Below, in pieces: positions 1 to 11,500 of a DNA stretch of 64,000 nucleotides (position 1 is the stretch's first letter; the number at the start of each line of letters is the position of its first letter). The notes below the pieces were generated by a model, which saw only the letters and a program-made list of their open reading frames with translations, had not been told where the DNA came from and did not search any database. The DNA is from Flavobacterium hydatis (GTDB lineage: Bacteria; Bacteroidota; Bacteroidia; Flavobacteriales; Flavobacteriaceae): assembly GCF_000737695.1 (NCBI RefSeq), contig NZ_JPRM01000002.1:1-64000 (forward strand). Direction: 5' to 3'. The position numbers and the translations under genes are program-made.

Positions 1-1696
1 TATGCCAAAGCAGATAAAACCCTCGAGACCTTCAACAAAAAAAACGCAGCCGATAAAAGAGGACAACTCTTCGAAAACAATAAAAACTACCTCGAGCAAA
101 TAAAAGCCAACTCAGGACGATACGAAATAGCCGATGCCGGAATCAACTCCACCCAAACCGATTACGGAAGCGCGTATTACGACAACAAACTCGTATTTGC
201 ATCCGCCAGAGATACCGGAGGCGTAGTTAGAAAAACCTTCAAATGGACCAACAAATCCTTCACCAACCTATACACCGCCGAGGTAAAAGCCGACGGAACA
301 CTAGGAACACCAGAACGATTCCAAAAAAACATCAATTCCAAATTCAATGAATCCACACCCGTGTTTACAAAAGATGGAAAAACAATGTACTTTACAAGAA
401 ACAACTACCTAGAAGGCAAAAGAGGAAAAGACAACCAGAAAATAACCCTGTTAAAACTCTATAAAGCAGAACAAATCAATGGCAAATGGACCAACGTAAG
501 CGAGCTACCCTTTAATAGCGACCAATACAGCACCGCGAGCAGAACAAATCAATGGCAAATGGACCAACGTAAGCGAACTACCCTTTAATAGCGACCAATA
601 CAGCACCGCACATCCAGCGTTAAGTATCGATGAAAAAAAACTATACTTCGCCTCCGATATGCCAGGCACCCTGGGACAATCTGATTTATATAGCGTAACG
701 ATAAACAGCGACAAAAGCTTTGGAAAACCAGAAAACCTGGGAAAAACAATCAACACCGAAGGAAGAGAAACCTTCCCGTTTATATCAGCAGACAACGAAC
801 TATATTTTGCTAGCGACGGACAACCAGGACTAGGCGGACTCGATGTATACGTTACCAAAATCAACAACGATAACACCTTTACAGAAGTACAAAACGTAGG
901 TGCACCAATAAACAGCAAACAAGACGACTTTGCATTTATCATCGACAACCAAACCCAAAAAGGATATTTCAGCTCCAACAGAGAAGGAGGCAATGGCAAC
1001 GACGATATATACAAACTAACCCAAATAAGAAAACTCCTTTGCGAGCAAACTCTAAAAGGAAACATAACCGACAAGGAAACCAACGCAGCATTAGACAACG
1101 TAAAAGTAACCCTGCTAGACGACCAGTTTAAAACAATAAACGAAGTAATAACCACAGCCGACGGAGCATACAGCTTCAAGGTAGATTGCAACAAAACCTA
1201 CCATATACGAGTAGCCAAACAAGACTATGAAACGATAGAAGTTCCTGTAATCATAAAAGAACAACCAGGAGAAACCAAACAACCAATCGCATTAGAAAAA
1301 CGCATCAAACCAATTACAGTAGGAACCGATTTAGCCAAAACGCTAAACATCCCGATCATCTATTTTGATTTAGATAAATCCATCATCCGCAAAGATGCCG
1401 CCTTCGAACTAGAGAAAATTCTAGCTGTAATGCAACAATACCCAAAGATGAAAATCGATATCCGTTCCCATACCGATAGTCGTCAAACAGCCAAATACAA
1501 CTTGGCTTTATCAGACAGAAGAGCCAAATCAACCCAACAATGGTTGATAAAAAACGGAATCAAAGCCAATAGATTAACTGCCAAAGGTTATGGCGAGAGT
1601 AAGTTAGTAAACCACTGTTCAGACGGAGTACCTTGCTCTGAAATTGAACATCAATTAAACAGAAGAAGTGAGTTTATAATCATCTCAATGGAATAA
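1..1696 (+). pseudogene. OmpA-family envelope protein with PD40 repeats, 5' truncated by the window and frameshifted
   Basis: The frame from base 1 is open until a TAA at 586-588. From about base 542 the homologous reading continues in the next frame to the stop at 1694-1696. Deleting one copy of a 73-bp tandem duplication (465-610) joins the two parts into one continuous protein. The order of parts is PD40/WD40-like beta-propeller repeats (motifs such as KLYFASDMPG and ELYFASDGQPG), a carboxypeptidase-regulatory-like domain (about 1060-1260), then a C-terminal OmpA domain (about 1340-1690) with TDSRQ and LSDRRA, the usual peptidoglycan-binding positions. Such proteins in Bacteroidota are outer-membrane or periplasmic, bind peptidoglycan, and often pair with PorP/SprF proteins; any such partner here would lie outside the window. 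Codons are C-ending (aac, acc, gcc) far more often than in the neighbours. An assembly error in place of a true mutation cannot be excluded. Confidence 0.85.
465..610 (+). repeat. 73-bp tandem duplication (two copies) causing a frameshift
   Basis: Copies are 465-537 and 538-610. They differ at two positions (gag/gaa within the unit and the last base). The unit length of 73 is not a multiple of three, so two copies put the upstream and downstream halves of the OmpA-family gene in different frames. Loss of one copy would restore the gene. Confidence 0.93.
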
Positions 1697-1729
1697 TTTA
1701 GTACATTCAATAATAAATACCACCTTTAA

Positions 1730-1769
1730 AAACAATGCCCTTAATGAAACTTCAGTAAGGGCATTGTTT
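1730..1769 (+). terminator. Rho-independent-type terminator after the OmpA-family gene
   Basis: A perfect 14-bp stem (1730-1743 with 1756-1769) and a 12-nt loop, followed by a T-rich stretch, 33 nt after the stop codon. Confidence 0.8.
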
Positions 1770-1896
1770 ATTTTGTATTGATATAATTTTCTGTAGATAG
1801 ATATTTAATAAATGTGTTATAAAAGTGAATAAAACGCTTTGTTTTGCTGGTTTTTATGTTAATTGAGTGATTTTTTTAAGTTAAAAATGCAAATTA

Positions 1897-1922
1897 ATGT
1901 TATTCGTAACATGTTTTTTTTT
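1897..1922 (+). terminator. Weak terminator-like hairpin upstream of the CBS gene
   Basis: A 6-bp stem (1897-1902 with 1907-1912) closes a TTCG loop and is followed by a run of T at 1914-1922. It lies about 30 nt before the CBS gene and far from the previous stop, so it may be an attenuator or the end of a short transcript. The stem is AT-rich and could be chance. Confidence 0.35.
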
Positions 1923-1950
1923 AAATTTATAGTTCTTAAAAATATCAGAT

Positions 1951-2376
1951 ATGACTGTTAATCAAATACTAAGCACGAAAGGAAAAGAAGTTTATTCAGT
2001 ACTTTCATCGACTACCGTTTACGAAGCTTTAAAAGTAATGGGAGAAAAAAACATTGGTGCCATCTTAGTAATAGATGGAACTGAGTTAAAAGGTATATTG
2101 TCTGAAAGAGATTATGCACGAAAAATTGTTTTGAAAGACAAATCTTCAAAAGAAACATTTGTACATGAAATCATGGAAAGCAATGTGATTACAATAAGTT
2201 TGTCTGATAATTTAGACTCTTGTATGGAGTTAATGAGTAGTAAAAGAATTAGACATTTGCCTGTTGTAGATAATGATATTGTGGTAGGAATTATTTCTAT
2301 AAGTGACGTTGTAAAATCAATAATAGAAATTCAAAAAGATACCATTAATCACTTAAATTCCTATATATCACAATAA
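1951..2376 (+). CDS. CBS-domain pair protein
   Basis: A 141-residue cytoplasmic protein made of two CBS motifs (about residues 8-65 and 74-132) and nothing else. CBS pairs bind adenosyl ligands (AMP, ATP, SAM) and act as energy sensors or regulators of a partner. The second CBS has the usual HLPVVDN and VGIISISDVV pattern. The gene is monocistronic, with a hairpin just upstream and a terminator 21 nt downstream. Its partner cannot be read from context; the next gene, malic enzyme, has its own promoter-like box. Confidence 0.88.
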   Translation: MTVNQILSTKGKEVYSVLSSTTVYEALKVMGEKNIGAILVIDGTELKGILSERDYARKIVLKDKSSKETFVHEIMESNVITISLSDNLDSCMELMSSKRIRHLPVVDNDIVVGIISISDVVKSIIEIQKDTINHLNSYISQ

Positions 2377-2397
2377 AAGATAGTGTGAAAGAATAAT

Positions 2398-2433
2398 AAA
2401 AAATAGCCTAATTAAATTTAGGTTATTTTTTTT
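2398..2433 (+). terminator. Terminator after the CBS gene
   Basis: Hairpin with arms near 2398-2410 and 2420-2433 (one G-U pair), ending in a run of eight T. Confidence 0.75.
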
Positions 2434-2461
2434 GGATTAAAATTAAAGATGCTTTTTTAGA

Positions 2462-2499
2462 AAAAGAATAATATAAAATAATAAAAGAATAATATAAAA
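2462..2499 (+). repeat. 17-bp direct repeat with 21-bp period upstream of maeB
   Basis: The same 17-bp A/T-rich sequence occurs at 2462-2478 and 2483-2499. The 21-bp offset is two helical turns, and the copies sit just upstream of the maeB -7 box. Could be curved DNA, an UP-like element or a regulator site. Confidence 0.6.
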
Positions 2500-2523
2500 G
2501 CTTCCTTTTTAAACCAAGTCTTA

Positions 2524-2531
2524 TATCTTTG
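2524..2531 (+). promoter_or_regulatory. Bacteroidota -7 box for maeB
   Basis: TATCTTTG fits TAnnTTTG, 25 nt before the ATG. No clear TTG -33 box. Confidence 0.55.
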
Positions 2532-2556
2532 TAAGCTAGAATAAAATCTAAAAACA

Positions 2557-4848
2557 ATGAATAAAGATAGTAAAAGAAGCGAGGCGTTATTGTACCATTC
2601 AAAGCCTACTCCAGGTAAGATTCAAGTAGTTCCAACCAAAAAATATGCAACCCAAAGAGATTTATCTTTGGCGTATTCACCAGGTGTTGCCGAACCGTGT
2701 TTAGAAATTGCAAGAGATGTAAACGAAGTATATAAATACACTGCAAAAGGGAATCTTGTTGCTGTAATCACTAACGGAACCGCGGTTTTAGGTTTAGGAG
2801 ATATTGGTCCTGAAGCATCAAAACCAGTAATGGAAGGGAAAGGATTGTTATTTAAAATATTTTCGGATATTGATGTTTTTGACATTGAAATTGGAACAAA
2901 AGATATTGAAGAATTCATTCAAACTGTAAAGAATATTGCTCCAACTTTTGGAGGAATTAACCTAGAGGATATTAAGGCACCAGAATCTTTCGAAATAGAA
3001 AGAAGATTGGTAGAAGAGCTTAATATTCCTGTAATGCACGATGATCAGCACGGAACAGCAATTATATCTTCAGCAGCTTTAATAAATGCATTAGAATTAG
3101 CAGATAAAAAAGCAGAAGATGTAAAAATGGTAGTTTCAGGAGCAGGATCTGCTGCTTTGGCTTGTGCCGATTTGTATGTTTTATTAGGAGTGAAAATTGA
3201 GAATATCTTAATGTATAACAGTAAAGGACTTTTAACTAAAAACACCCCTTCATTATCTGCCTTACAATTAAAGTATGCCAAAGACATCGAGCCAATTGGT
3301 TTAGAAGAAGCTTTAAAAGGAGCAGATATATTTTTAGGATTATCTTCAGGAGATATCATGACTGCTGATATGTTATTAGGAATGGCTGAAAATCCAATCG
3401 TTTTTGCAATGGCAAATCCTGACCCGGAAATCAATTACAACCTGGCAATTGCAACTCGTAAGGATGTTATTATGGCTACAGGTCGTTCTGATTATCCTAA
3501 CCAAGTAAACAATGTATTAGGATTTCCTTATATTTTTAGAGGAGCTCTAGATGTAAGAGCTACCAAAATTAATGAAGCAATGAAAATGGCTGCTGTTAGA
3601 GCGTTAGCTTCATTAGCAAAAGAGTCAGTTCCAGAACAAGTAAATGTTGCTTACGGAGCTACTAAATTAGGATTCGGAAGAGAATATATAATCCCAAAAC
3701 CATTTGATCCAAGATTAATTACCGTAGTTGCACCAGCAGTTGCCAAAGCAGCAATGGAGTCTGGAGTTGCTTTAAATCCAATAACTGATTGGGAAAAGTA
3801 CGAAGAAGAACTTTTGGCTCGTTTAGGGAATGACAATAAAATGGTTCGTTTGATTACAAACAGAGCAAAAATGGATCCGAAAAGAATCGTTTTTGCCGAA
3901 GCAGATCATTTAAATGTATTAAAAGCAGCTCAAATTGTACATGAAGAAGGTATTGGTTTTCCAATTTTATTAGGAAATAAAGAAATCATTCTTGAGCTAA
4001 AAGCTGAATTAGGTTTTGATGCAGATGTTGAGATTATTGATCCTAAAACTAAAGATCAAGAAGAAAGAAGAAATCAATTTGCATCTTCTTATTGGGCAAC
4101 AAGAGAGAGACGCGGAATATCTTTATTAGATGCTCAGAAATTAATGCGCGAAAGAAACTATTTTGCTGCAATGATGGTTAACGAAGGAGAAGCAGATGCA
4201 TTAGTAACAGGTCATTCTAGAAGTTACCCATCGGTTGTAAAACCTATGTTGCAACTTATAGAAAAAGCACCAGGAGCTTCACTTGTAGCTACAGCAAATA
4301 TGATGATGACAAATCGTGGGCCAATGTTCCTATCAGATACTGCGATTAATATCAATCCATCAGCAGATGATTTGGCTAAAATTGCTGTTATGACAGCTAA
4401 AACAGCTAAAATGTTTGGAGTAGAGCCTGTAATTGCAATGATTTCATATTCTAATTTTGGTTCTTCAACAAATCCAGGAGCAGCCAAAGTGAGAGAAGCA
4501 GTAGCTTACTTACATAAAAATCATCCTGAATTAGTTATCGACGGAGAAATTCAAGCTGATTTTGCTTTGAACCCAGAAATGTTACAAGAAAAATTTCCTT
4601 TTTCTAAATTAGCAGGAAAGAAAGTAAATACACTTATTTTTCCTAACTTAGAATCGGCAAATATTACTTATAAATTGTTGAAAGAATTGAATAAAGTTGA
4701 TTCAATAGGACCAATAATGTTAGGTATGGGTAAACCAGTACATATTTTCCAATTAGGGGCAAGTGTAGAAGAAATGGTTAATATGGCTGCTATTGCAGTT
4801 ATTGATGCTCAAGAAAAAGAAATTAAAAAGAATAATTTGATTAAATAA
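2557..4848 (+). CDS. maeB: NADP-dependent malic enzyme (MaeB type, with C-terminal phosphotransacetylase-like domain)
   Basis: A 763-residue protein, the usual length of the fused MaeB family (E. coli MaeB is about 759). The N-terminal part (about 1-430) is the malic enzyme, which decarboxylates malate to pyruvate with NADP reduction. It shows the conserved [11 protein letters not shown] segment, HDDQHGTA and the nucleotide-binding [11 protein letters not shown]. The C-terminal part (about 430-760) resembles phosphate acetyltransferase, which in this family is regulatory, not catalytic. It is a cytoplasmic anaplerotic/gluconeogenic enzyme. The gene stands alone between a terminator and the ruvA promoter box. 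The ATG at 2557 fits the promoter spacing. Confidence 0.95.
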   Translation: MNKDSKRSEALLYHSKPTPGKIQVVPTKKYATQRDLSLAYSPGVAEPCLEIARDVNEVYKYTAKGNLVAVITNGTAVLGLGDIGPEASKPVMEGKGLLFKIFSDIDVFDIEIGTKDIEEFIQTVKNIAPTFGGINLEDIKAPESFEIERRLVEELNIPVMHDDQHGTAIISSAALINALELADKKAEDVKMVVSGAGSAALACADLYVLLGVKIENILMYNSKGLLTKNTPSLSALQLKYAKDIEPIGLEEALKGADIFLGLSSGDIMTADMLLGMAENPIVFAMANPDPEINYNLAIATRKDVIMATGRSDYPNQVNNVLGFPYIFRGALDVRATKINEAMKMAAVRALASLAKESVPEQVNVAYGATKLGFGREYIIPKPFDPRLITVVAPAVAKAAMESGVALNPITDWEKYEEELLARLGNDNKMVRLITNRAKMDPKRIVFAEADHLNVLKAAQIVHEEGIGFPILLGNKEIILELKAELGFDADVEIIDPKTKDQEERRNQFASSYWATRERRGISLLDAQKLMRERNYFAAMMVNEGEADALVTGHSRSYPSVVKPMLQLIEKAPGASLVATANMMMTNRGPMFLSDTAININPSADDLAKIAVMTAKTAKMFGVEPVIAMISYSNFGSSTNPGAAKVREAVAYLHKNHPELVIDGEIQADFALNPEMLQEKFPFSKLAGKKVNTLIFPNLESANITYKLLKELNKVDSIGPIMLGMGKPVHIFQLGASVEEMVNMAAIAVIDAQEKEIKKNNLIK

Positions 4849-4903
4849 TTTAGGTAAAAAAAGTATTGTTTTAAAATTGTGGTATTTTTACTTCAAATTT
4901 TAC

Positions 4904-4911
4904 TATATTTG
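4904..4911 (+). promoter_or_regulatory. Bacteroidota -7 box for ruvA
   Basis: TATATTTG, 19 nt before the ruvA ATG. A TTG at 4877-4879 lies 24 nt upstream, one nt more than the usual spacing. Confidence 0.6.
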
Positions 4912-4930
4912 GCGCTGTTAACATTATATT

Positions 4931-5512
4931 ATGATTGCACATTTGCAAGGAAAATTAGTTGAAAAGACGCCTACCGAAGTTGTTATCGATTGTGGTGGAG
5001 TAGGATATCATGTAAATATATCTTTACACACTTATTCGTTAATACCAAATAGTGATTTTATAAAATTGTATACGCATCTTCAAATAAAAGAAGATGCGCA
5101 TACATTATTTGGTTTTATAGAAAAATCCGAAAGAGAAATCTTTAGGATGTTGTTATCGGTATCTGGAATTGGAGCTAATATTGCCAGAACAATGTTATCT
5201 TCATTAGATCCGAAACAAATTATTAATGCAATAGCATCGGGAGATGTTGGTGTAATTCAATCAATAAAAGGAATTGGGAACAAAACTGCCCAAAGAGTTA
5301 TCCTTGATTTGAAAGAAAAAATTGTTAAATTGTACGATTTAGATGAAGTTTCAATGCTTCAAAACAATACAAACAGAGATGAAGCGTTATCTGCTTTAGA
5401 AGTTTTAGGATTCGTAAGAAAAACATCTGAAAAAGTGGTTGAAAAAATCATAAAAGAAGATCCTGAAGCGACTGTTGAGTCAATAATAAAGAAGGCTTTA
5501 AAAAGTTTATAA
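4931..5512 (+). CDS. ruvA: Holliday junction branch migration protein RuvA
   Basis: 193 residues, the family length. RuvA tetramers bind the four-way junction and load the RuvB motor during recombinational repair. Visible parts are the N-terminal OB fold (about 1-62), the helix-hairpin-helix region with VSGIGANIARTML and IKGIGNKTAQRVILDLKEK (about 72-125), and the small C-terminal RuvB-contacting domain (about 147-193, EALSALEVLGF). The stop is 30 nt before sprA and no terminator is seen, so the two may be co-transcribed. Confidence 0.97.
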   Translation: MIAHLQGKLVEKTPTEVVIDCGGVGYHVNISLHTYSLIPNSDFIKLYTHLQIKEDAHTLFGFIEKSEREIFRMLLSVSGIGANIARTMLSSLDPKQIINAIASGDVGVIQSIKGIGNKTAQRVILDLKEKIVKLYDLDEVSMLQNNTNRDEALSALEVLGFVRKTSEKVVEKIIKEDPEATVESIIKKALKSL

Positions 5513-5542
5513 AAAAAACGTACTTTAAAACACACGGACTAT

Positions 5543-8500
5543 ATGCATAAAATTTGTATTTTTTTGCTGGTTTTATTTTGTGGGTTTGTATCCGAAGCTC
5601 AGGTAAAACAGGAAGCTCAAGATACAACGAAAGCAGGGTATTCTGTTGGTAAAATACAAATAAAAGATCCACAAAGTATTCTTTCCGCATATACTTACGA
5701 CCCTATTACAGATCGCTATATCTATACAAATAGCGTAGATGGTTTTTCCATTAATTATCCCATTATTTTAACGCCAGAAGAATACGAAGCTTTAATATTA
5801 AAAGAGTCCAGAAGAGATTATTTTAAGAAAAAAGCAGATGCTATCGATGGTAAAAAAGATGGAAGCGAATTAGCTAAAAAAGATTTATTACCTAGATATT
5901 ATATTAGATCAGGGCTTTTTGAATCTATTTTTGGAAGTAATACCATTGATGTAAAACCAACTGGTTCTGTCGAAATAGATTTAGGAGTTCGCTATACTAA
6001 ACAAGACAATCCATCCTTTTCTCCTAGAAACAGATCAAATCTTTCTTTTGATTTTGATCAGCGTATCAGTATGAGTTTACAAGGAAAAGTAGGTACGAGA
6101 TTAAATGTAAATGCGAATTACGATACCCAATCTACATTTGCATTCCAAAATTTAATAAAATTAGAATACACACCATCAGAGGACGACATCATTCAGAAAA
6201 TTGAAGTTGGTAACGTAAGTATGCCTCTTAATAGTACATTAATAAGAGGAGCACAAAGTTTATTTGGGGTAAAAGCCCAATTACAATTTGGAAAAACAAC
6301 CATTACAGGAGTTTTCTCAGAACAAAAATCTCAAAGTAAAAGTGTAGTAGCCGAAGGTGGAGGTACAGTTCAGAATTTTGATTTGTATGCCTTAAATTAT
6401 GATAACGACAGACACTTCTTTTTATCTCAATACTTTAGAGATAAGTATGATTCATCATTAAGAAAATACCCTTTTATAGATAGTAGAGTTCAAATAACAA
6501 GAGTAGAAGTTTGGATTACTAACAAACAAAATAGAGTTAGTACAACAAATAATAATTTAAGAAATGTTATTGCACTTCAGGATTTAGGTGAAGCGCAATT
6601 ATCAGGAGTTCCAGATAGTGAAGTCGTGGTTCTTAATCCTTCCGCAGGAATGTTTCTTAATCCAATAAACTCACCAGCAAATAATAGTAATAATAAATAC
6701 GATCCAAAATTAATTGCAGGCGGAACAGGTTTTTTGAATACTAAAATTCGTGAAATAGTTACTTCAAGTTCAGGATTTAATGGTATTACAGTAAGTGAAG
6801 GACAGGATTATTCTAAATTAGAAAATGCAAGGAAGTTAAATTCTAATGAATATACTTTTAACCCGCAATTAGGATATATATCGTTGCAACAACGATTAGC
6901 AAATGACGAAATTCTGGCAGTAGCTTATGAATATACAATGGGAGACCAAGTGTACCAAGTAGGGGAATTTGGTAATGATGGTGTAGATGGTACAGTAGTA
7001 ACAGGTAATAACACTTCTAATCAAGCAATCATAACACAAAGTTTGATTTTAAAAATGCTTAAAAGCAATTTGACTAATGTTAAGAATCCAGTTTGGAATT
7101 TGATGATGAAAAATATTTATCAAATTCCTGGAGCATATCAAATAAAACAAGAAGACTTTAGGTTTAATATATTATATACAGATCCATCTCCTATAAATTA
7201 TATTACACCAGTTAATGATGCAAACCCATTTCCTCCAAATCCTACTCCAGATAATAAAGTAGCAGATACACCTTTACTTAAAGTATTTAATTTAGATAAA
7301 TTAAATTACAATAATGACCCTCAAACAGGAGGTGATGGTTTTTTTGATTTCTTACCAGGATTAACAGTGGATGCTCAAAATGGTAGAATCATATTTACAA
7401 CCAAAGAGCCTTTTGGAGAATTATTATTCTCTAAATTATCAAATAGTGCGGGAGAAGATTATCGTAATACAAGTACATATAATGCGAATCAAAGTAAGTA
7501 TGTATTCCGTAATATGTATGCCAATACACAATCGGGAGCATTACAGGATAGCGATAAAAATAAATTCTTATTAAGAGGTAAATATAAATCTACAGGAGGC
7601 GATGGAATTCCTATCGGAGCTTTTAACGTTCCTCAGGGTTCTGTAGTTGTAACTGCCGGAGGACGTGTTTTGGTAGAAGGAATTGATTATAGTGTGAACT
7701 ATCAATTAGGAAGAGTTCAAATTTTGGATCCTTCGCTTCAGGCATCAAATACACCAATAGAGATTTCATTAGAGAATAATTCTATTTTTGGGCAACAAAC
7801 CCGAAGATTTATGGGAGTAGATGTGCAGCATAAAATTTCAGAGAATTTTACTGTTGGAGGTACTTTTTTACAAATGACAGAGAAGCCATTTACACAAAAA
7901 TCAAGTTACGGACAGGAATCTGTAAATAATATTATTTATGGTTTTAATACAAACTTCTCTACTGAGATTCCTTTCTTTACCCGATTAGTAAATAAATTAC
8001 CGTTTATAGATACAGATGTTCCATCTAATCTTTCGTTGCGAGGAGAAATTGCGTTCTTAAAACCAGGAACACCAAAAGCAGATAATTTTGAAGGAGAATC
8101 GACTATTTATGTAGATGATTTTGAGGGGTCGCAATCTACGATAGATATGCGTTCTGCTTATGCATGGAGTCTTGCATCAACGCCAGAGGATAATGCTGTA
8201 AGCACATATAATTTTAATGCCAAAGCCAATGATATAAGTTATGGTTTTAAAAGAGCAAAATTAGCATGGTATACAATTGATCCTGTCTTTTATTCTTCAA
8301 AACCATCGGGGATAAGTAACGATGATTTATCATTAAACTCGACTCGTAGAATTTACAGCGATGAGTTATATCCATTAACTGATATTGCACAAGGACAATC
8401 ACAAGTAGTAAATACATTGGATTTAACTTACTATCCATCAGAAAGAGGACCTTATAATAATAACTTAAATTATGCAGCAAGTCCAAAAGATAACTTTGGA

Positions 8501-11500
8501 GGGATAATGCGTGCTTTGAGCTCAACAGATTTTGAACAAGGAAATGTCGAATACATTCAGTTTTGGGTATTAGATCCATTTGTTGGAGCAGGAGAGACTG
8601 ATCAAACCAATACAGGTAAGGTTTATTTTAACTTAGGAGAGATTTCAGAGGATATTTTAAAAGATGGTAGAAAACAATATGAAAATGGTTTAGGACCAGG
8701 TCAAATTGTGGTTAATCCTCAGCCTATGTGGGGAGATGTTCCTGCATCACAATCTTTGATTTATGCATTTGACAATGATAGTGGTAATAGAGCTAATCAG
8801 GATGTTGGATTAGATGGTTTACCAGATGCCAGAGAGGGAGCGGTTTATAATAATTTTGCTGCATCAGATGACCCTGCGGCAGATAATTATACCTATTATT
8901 TAAATACTACAGGTGGTGTTCTAGATCGTTATAAGAATTATAATGGGGTTGAAGGAAACTCGAATGTAAATATAAACGATGCAAATAGAGCTTCGACTAC
9001 ACTTCCTGATGTTGAGGATATCAATAGAGATAATACCATGAATACGATTAATGCGTATTATGAGTATAGTATCGATATTAAGCCAAACATGGAGATTGGG
9101 CAAAATTATATTACAGATATAAAAAATACCCAAGTAACAATGGTAAACGGTGTGGTTACAGCTGCTAGATGGATTCAATTTAAAATACCAGTTGCACAAC
9201 CTCAAAATACGATTGGTAATATATCTGATTTTAGATCAATTCGTTTCATGAGAATGTTTATGACAGGGTTTGAAAGTGATGTTACAGTTCGTTTTGGAGC
9301 ATTAGATTTAGTAAGAGGTGAGTGGAGAAGATATACAAATACATTAGATCCTGCAGATGTTAATGTTGATGATGATAATACAACTTTTGATGTTTCGGCT
9401 GTAAATATTGAAGAGAATAGTACTAGATGTCCAGTAAATTATGTTTCTCCTCCAGGGGTAGCTCGTGAGCAATTATACAATAATAATACTATTATTAATC
9501 AAAACGAGCAAGCATTGGCATTACGTGTTTCTGGAAACGGTTTGCAACCAAAAGATGCCAGAGCTGTATTTAAAAATGTAAGTGTTGATATGCGTCAATA
9601 CAACAGATTAAAAATGTTTTTGCATGCTGAATCATTGCCAAATGAACAAGTGTTACAAAATGGGCAAATGGTAGGTTTTATCCGTTTTGGAAATGACTTT
9701 ACTCAAAATTTCTATCAGATAGAAATCCCTTTAAAAGTAACAATTCCAGTCTCTACATCAGGTACAAATTGTTCTCCTTTAAGTCCAGAAGTTGTTTGGC
9801 CAGAAGAAAATAACATTGATTTAGCATTGTCATTATTGACACAAATGAAAATTGAGGCAATGAAAATTGACCCAAACACACTACCACTAGATGGGATTTA
9901 TTATCCAGATGATGATATAACCAAGCCTGATGGTGATGGAGATAGTACTTTGAGATTAGGTATAAAAGGAAATCCGAATTTTGGATTGGTTAGGAATTTA
10001 ATGGTTGGTGTGAAAAATGCAGAAACACATCAGGATATTAAAGGAGAAGTTTGGTTTAACGAGTTGCGTCTTGCCGAGATGGATAATAAAGGCGGTATGG
10101 CAGCAATACTAAATCTTGATACTAACTTTGCTGATTTTGCTACTGTCTCTGCAACAGGTAGAAAAAGTACTATAGGATTTGGATCCCTAGAACAAGGACC
10201 GAATGAAAGAAGTAGAGAGGATATACAGCAATATAATATCGTAACTAATTTAAATTTAGGGAAGTTATTGCCACCTAAATGGGGGATTAATTTACCTTTT
10301 AATTACGCTGTTGGAGAAGAGGTTATTACGCCAGAATATGATCCATTTAATGAAGATATTAAATTGAAGCAGTTGTTGGATGTGACGACAGATCCTGCCG
10401 AAAGAGATAATATAAAAAATCGTGCAATTGATTATACAAAGCGTAGAAGTATCAACTTTATAGGCGTTAGAAAAGATAGAGCACCAGAGCAAAAACCACA
10501 CGTTTATGATCCGGAGAACTTTACATTCTCTCAATCATATAATGAAGTGCAACGTCATGATTATGAAATCGCGAGTTATCGAGATCAACAATCAAGTACA
10601 ACTGTAAATTATGCATATAGCTTCCAACCAAAAACTGTGGAGCCGTTTAAGAAAAATAAATATTTTAAGAAAAGTGATTATTGGAAATTGTTAAGTGATT
10701 TTAATTTTAATTATTTACCATCTAATATCTCGTTTAATACTAATATTATAAGACAGTATAATCGTCAGGAATTTAGACAAGTAGAAAATGTTGAAGGAAT
10801 TGGTTTGGATCCATTGTATAGAAGAAACTTTGCTTTCAATTATCAGTATGGATTTAATTTCAACCTTACAAAATCATTAAAAATAAATTATACAGCATCG
10901 TCTAGTAATATTGTTAAAAGTTATTTGAATGCAGATAATGAGCCAATTGATAGTTTTAGTATTTGGGATAGCTATTGGGATATAGGTACGCCAAATCAAC
11001 ACATGCAACAATTGGTTTTAAATTATGAAATTCCGTTATATAAAATTCCAGTTCTAGGATTCTTAAAAGCAAATTATTCTTATACTGGTGATTATAGCTG
11101 GCAGCGTACTTCAGAGGCTTTGTCAAGCTATGAGGATGCGAATGGAAATTTCTATGACTTAGGAAATACAGTTCAGAATGCAAATTCGAATACGTTTACA
11201 GCGACAATGAATATGAATACGCTTTATAAGTATTTGGGACTTAATAAAGGAGGAGCGAAAACTCCTAAAGCTAAACCAACTGTACCAAAACCAGGGGAGA
11301 AAGTAGTCAATAAAAACCAACCATTGGTTGTAAATAGTGCTTTTCATGATGGTTTAATGGGAATGTTAACGAGTATAAAAAATATTCAGGTTAATTATAC
11401 GGTTAATAGCGGTACTGTTTTGCCAGGATACACACCAAGTGTTGGGTTCTTAGGTTCGTCTCGACCATCTTTAGGATTTATTTTTGGAAGTCAGGATGAT

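Noticed and set aside
505..1194. Long minus-strand frame over the OmpA-family gene
   Set aside because: It is a shadow of the real coding strand; its residues show no domain and it spans the duplication in a meaningless way.
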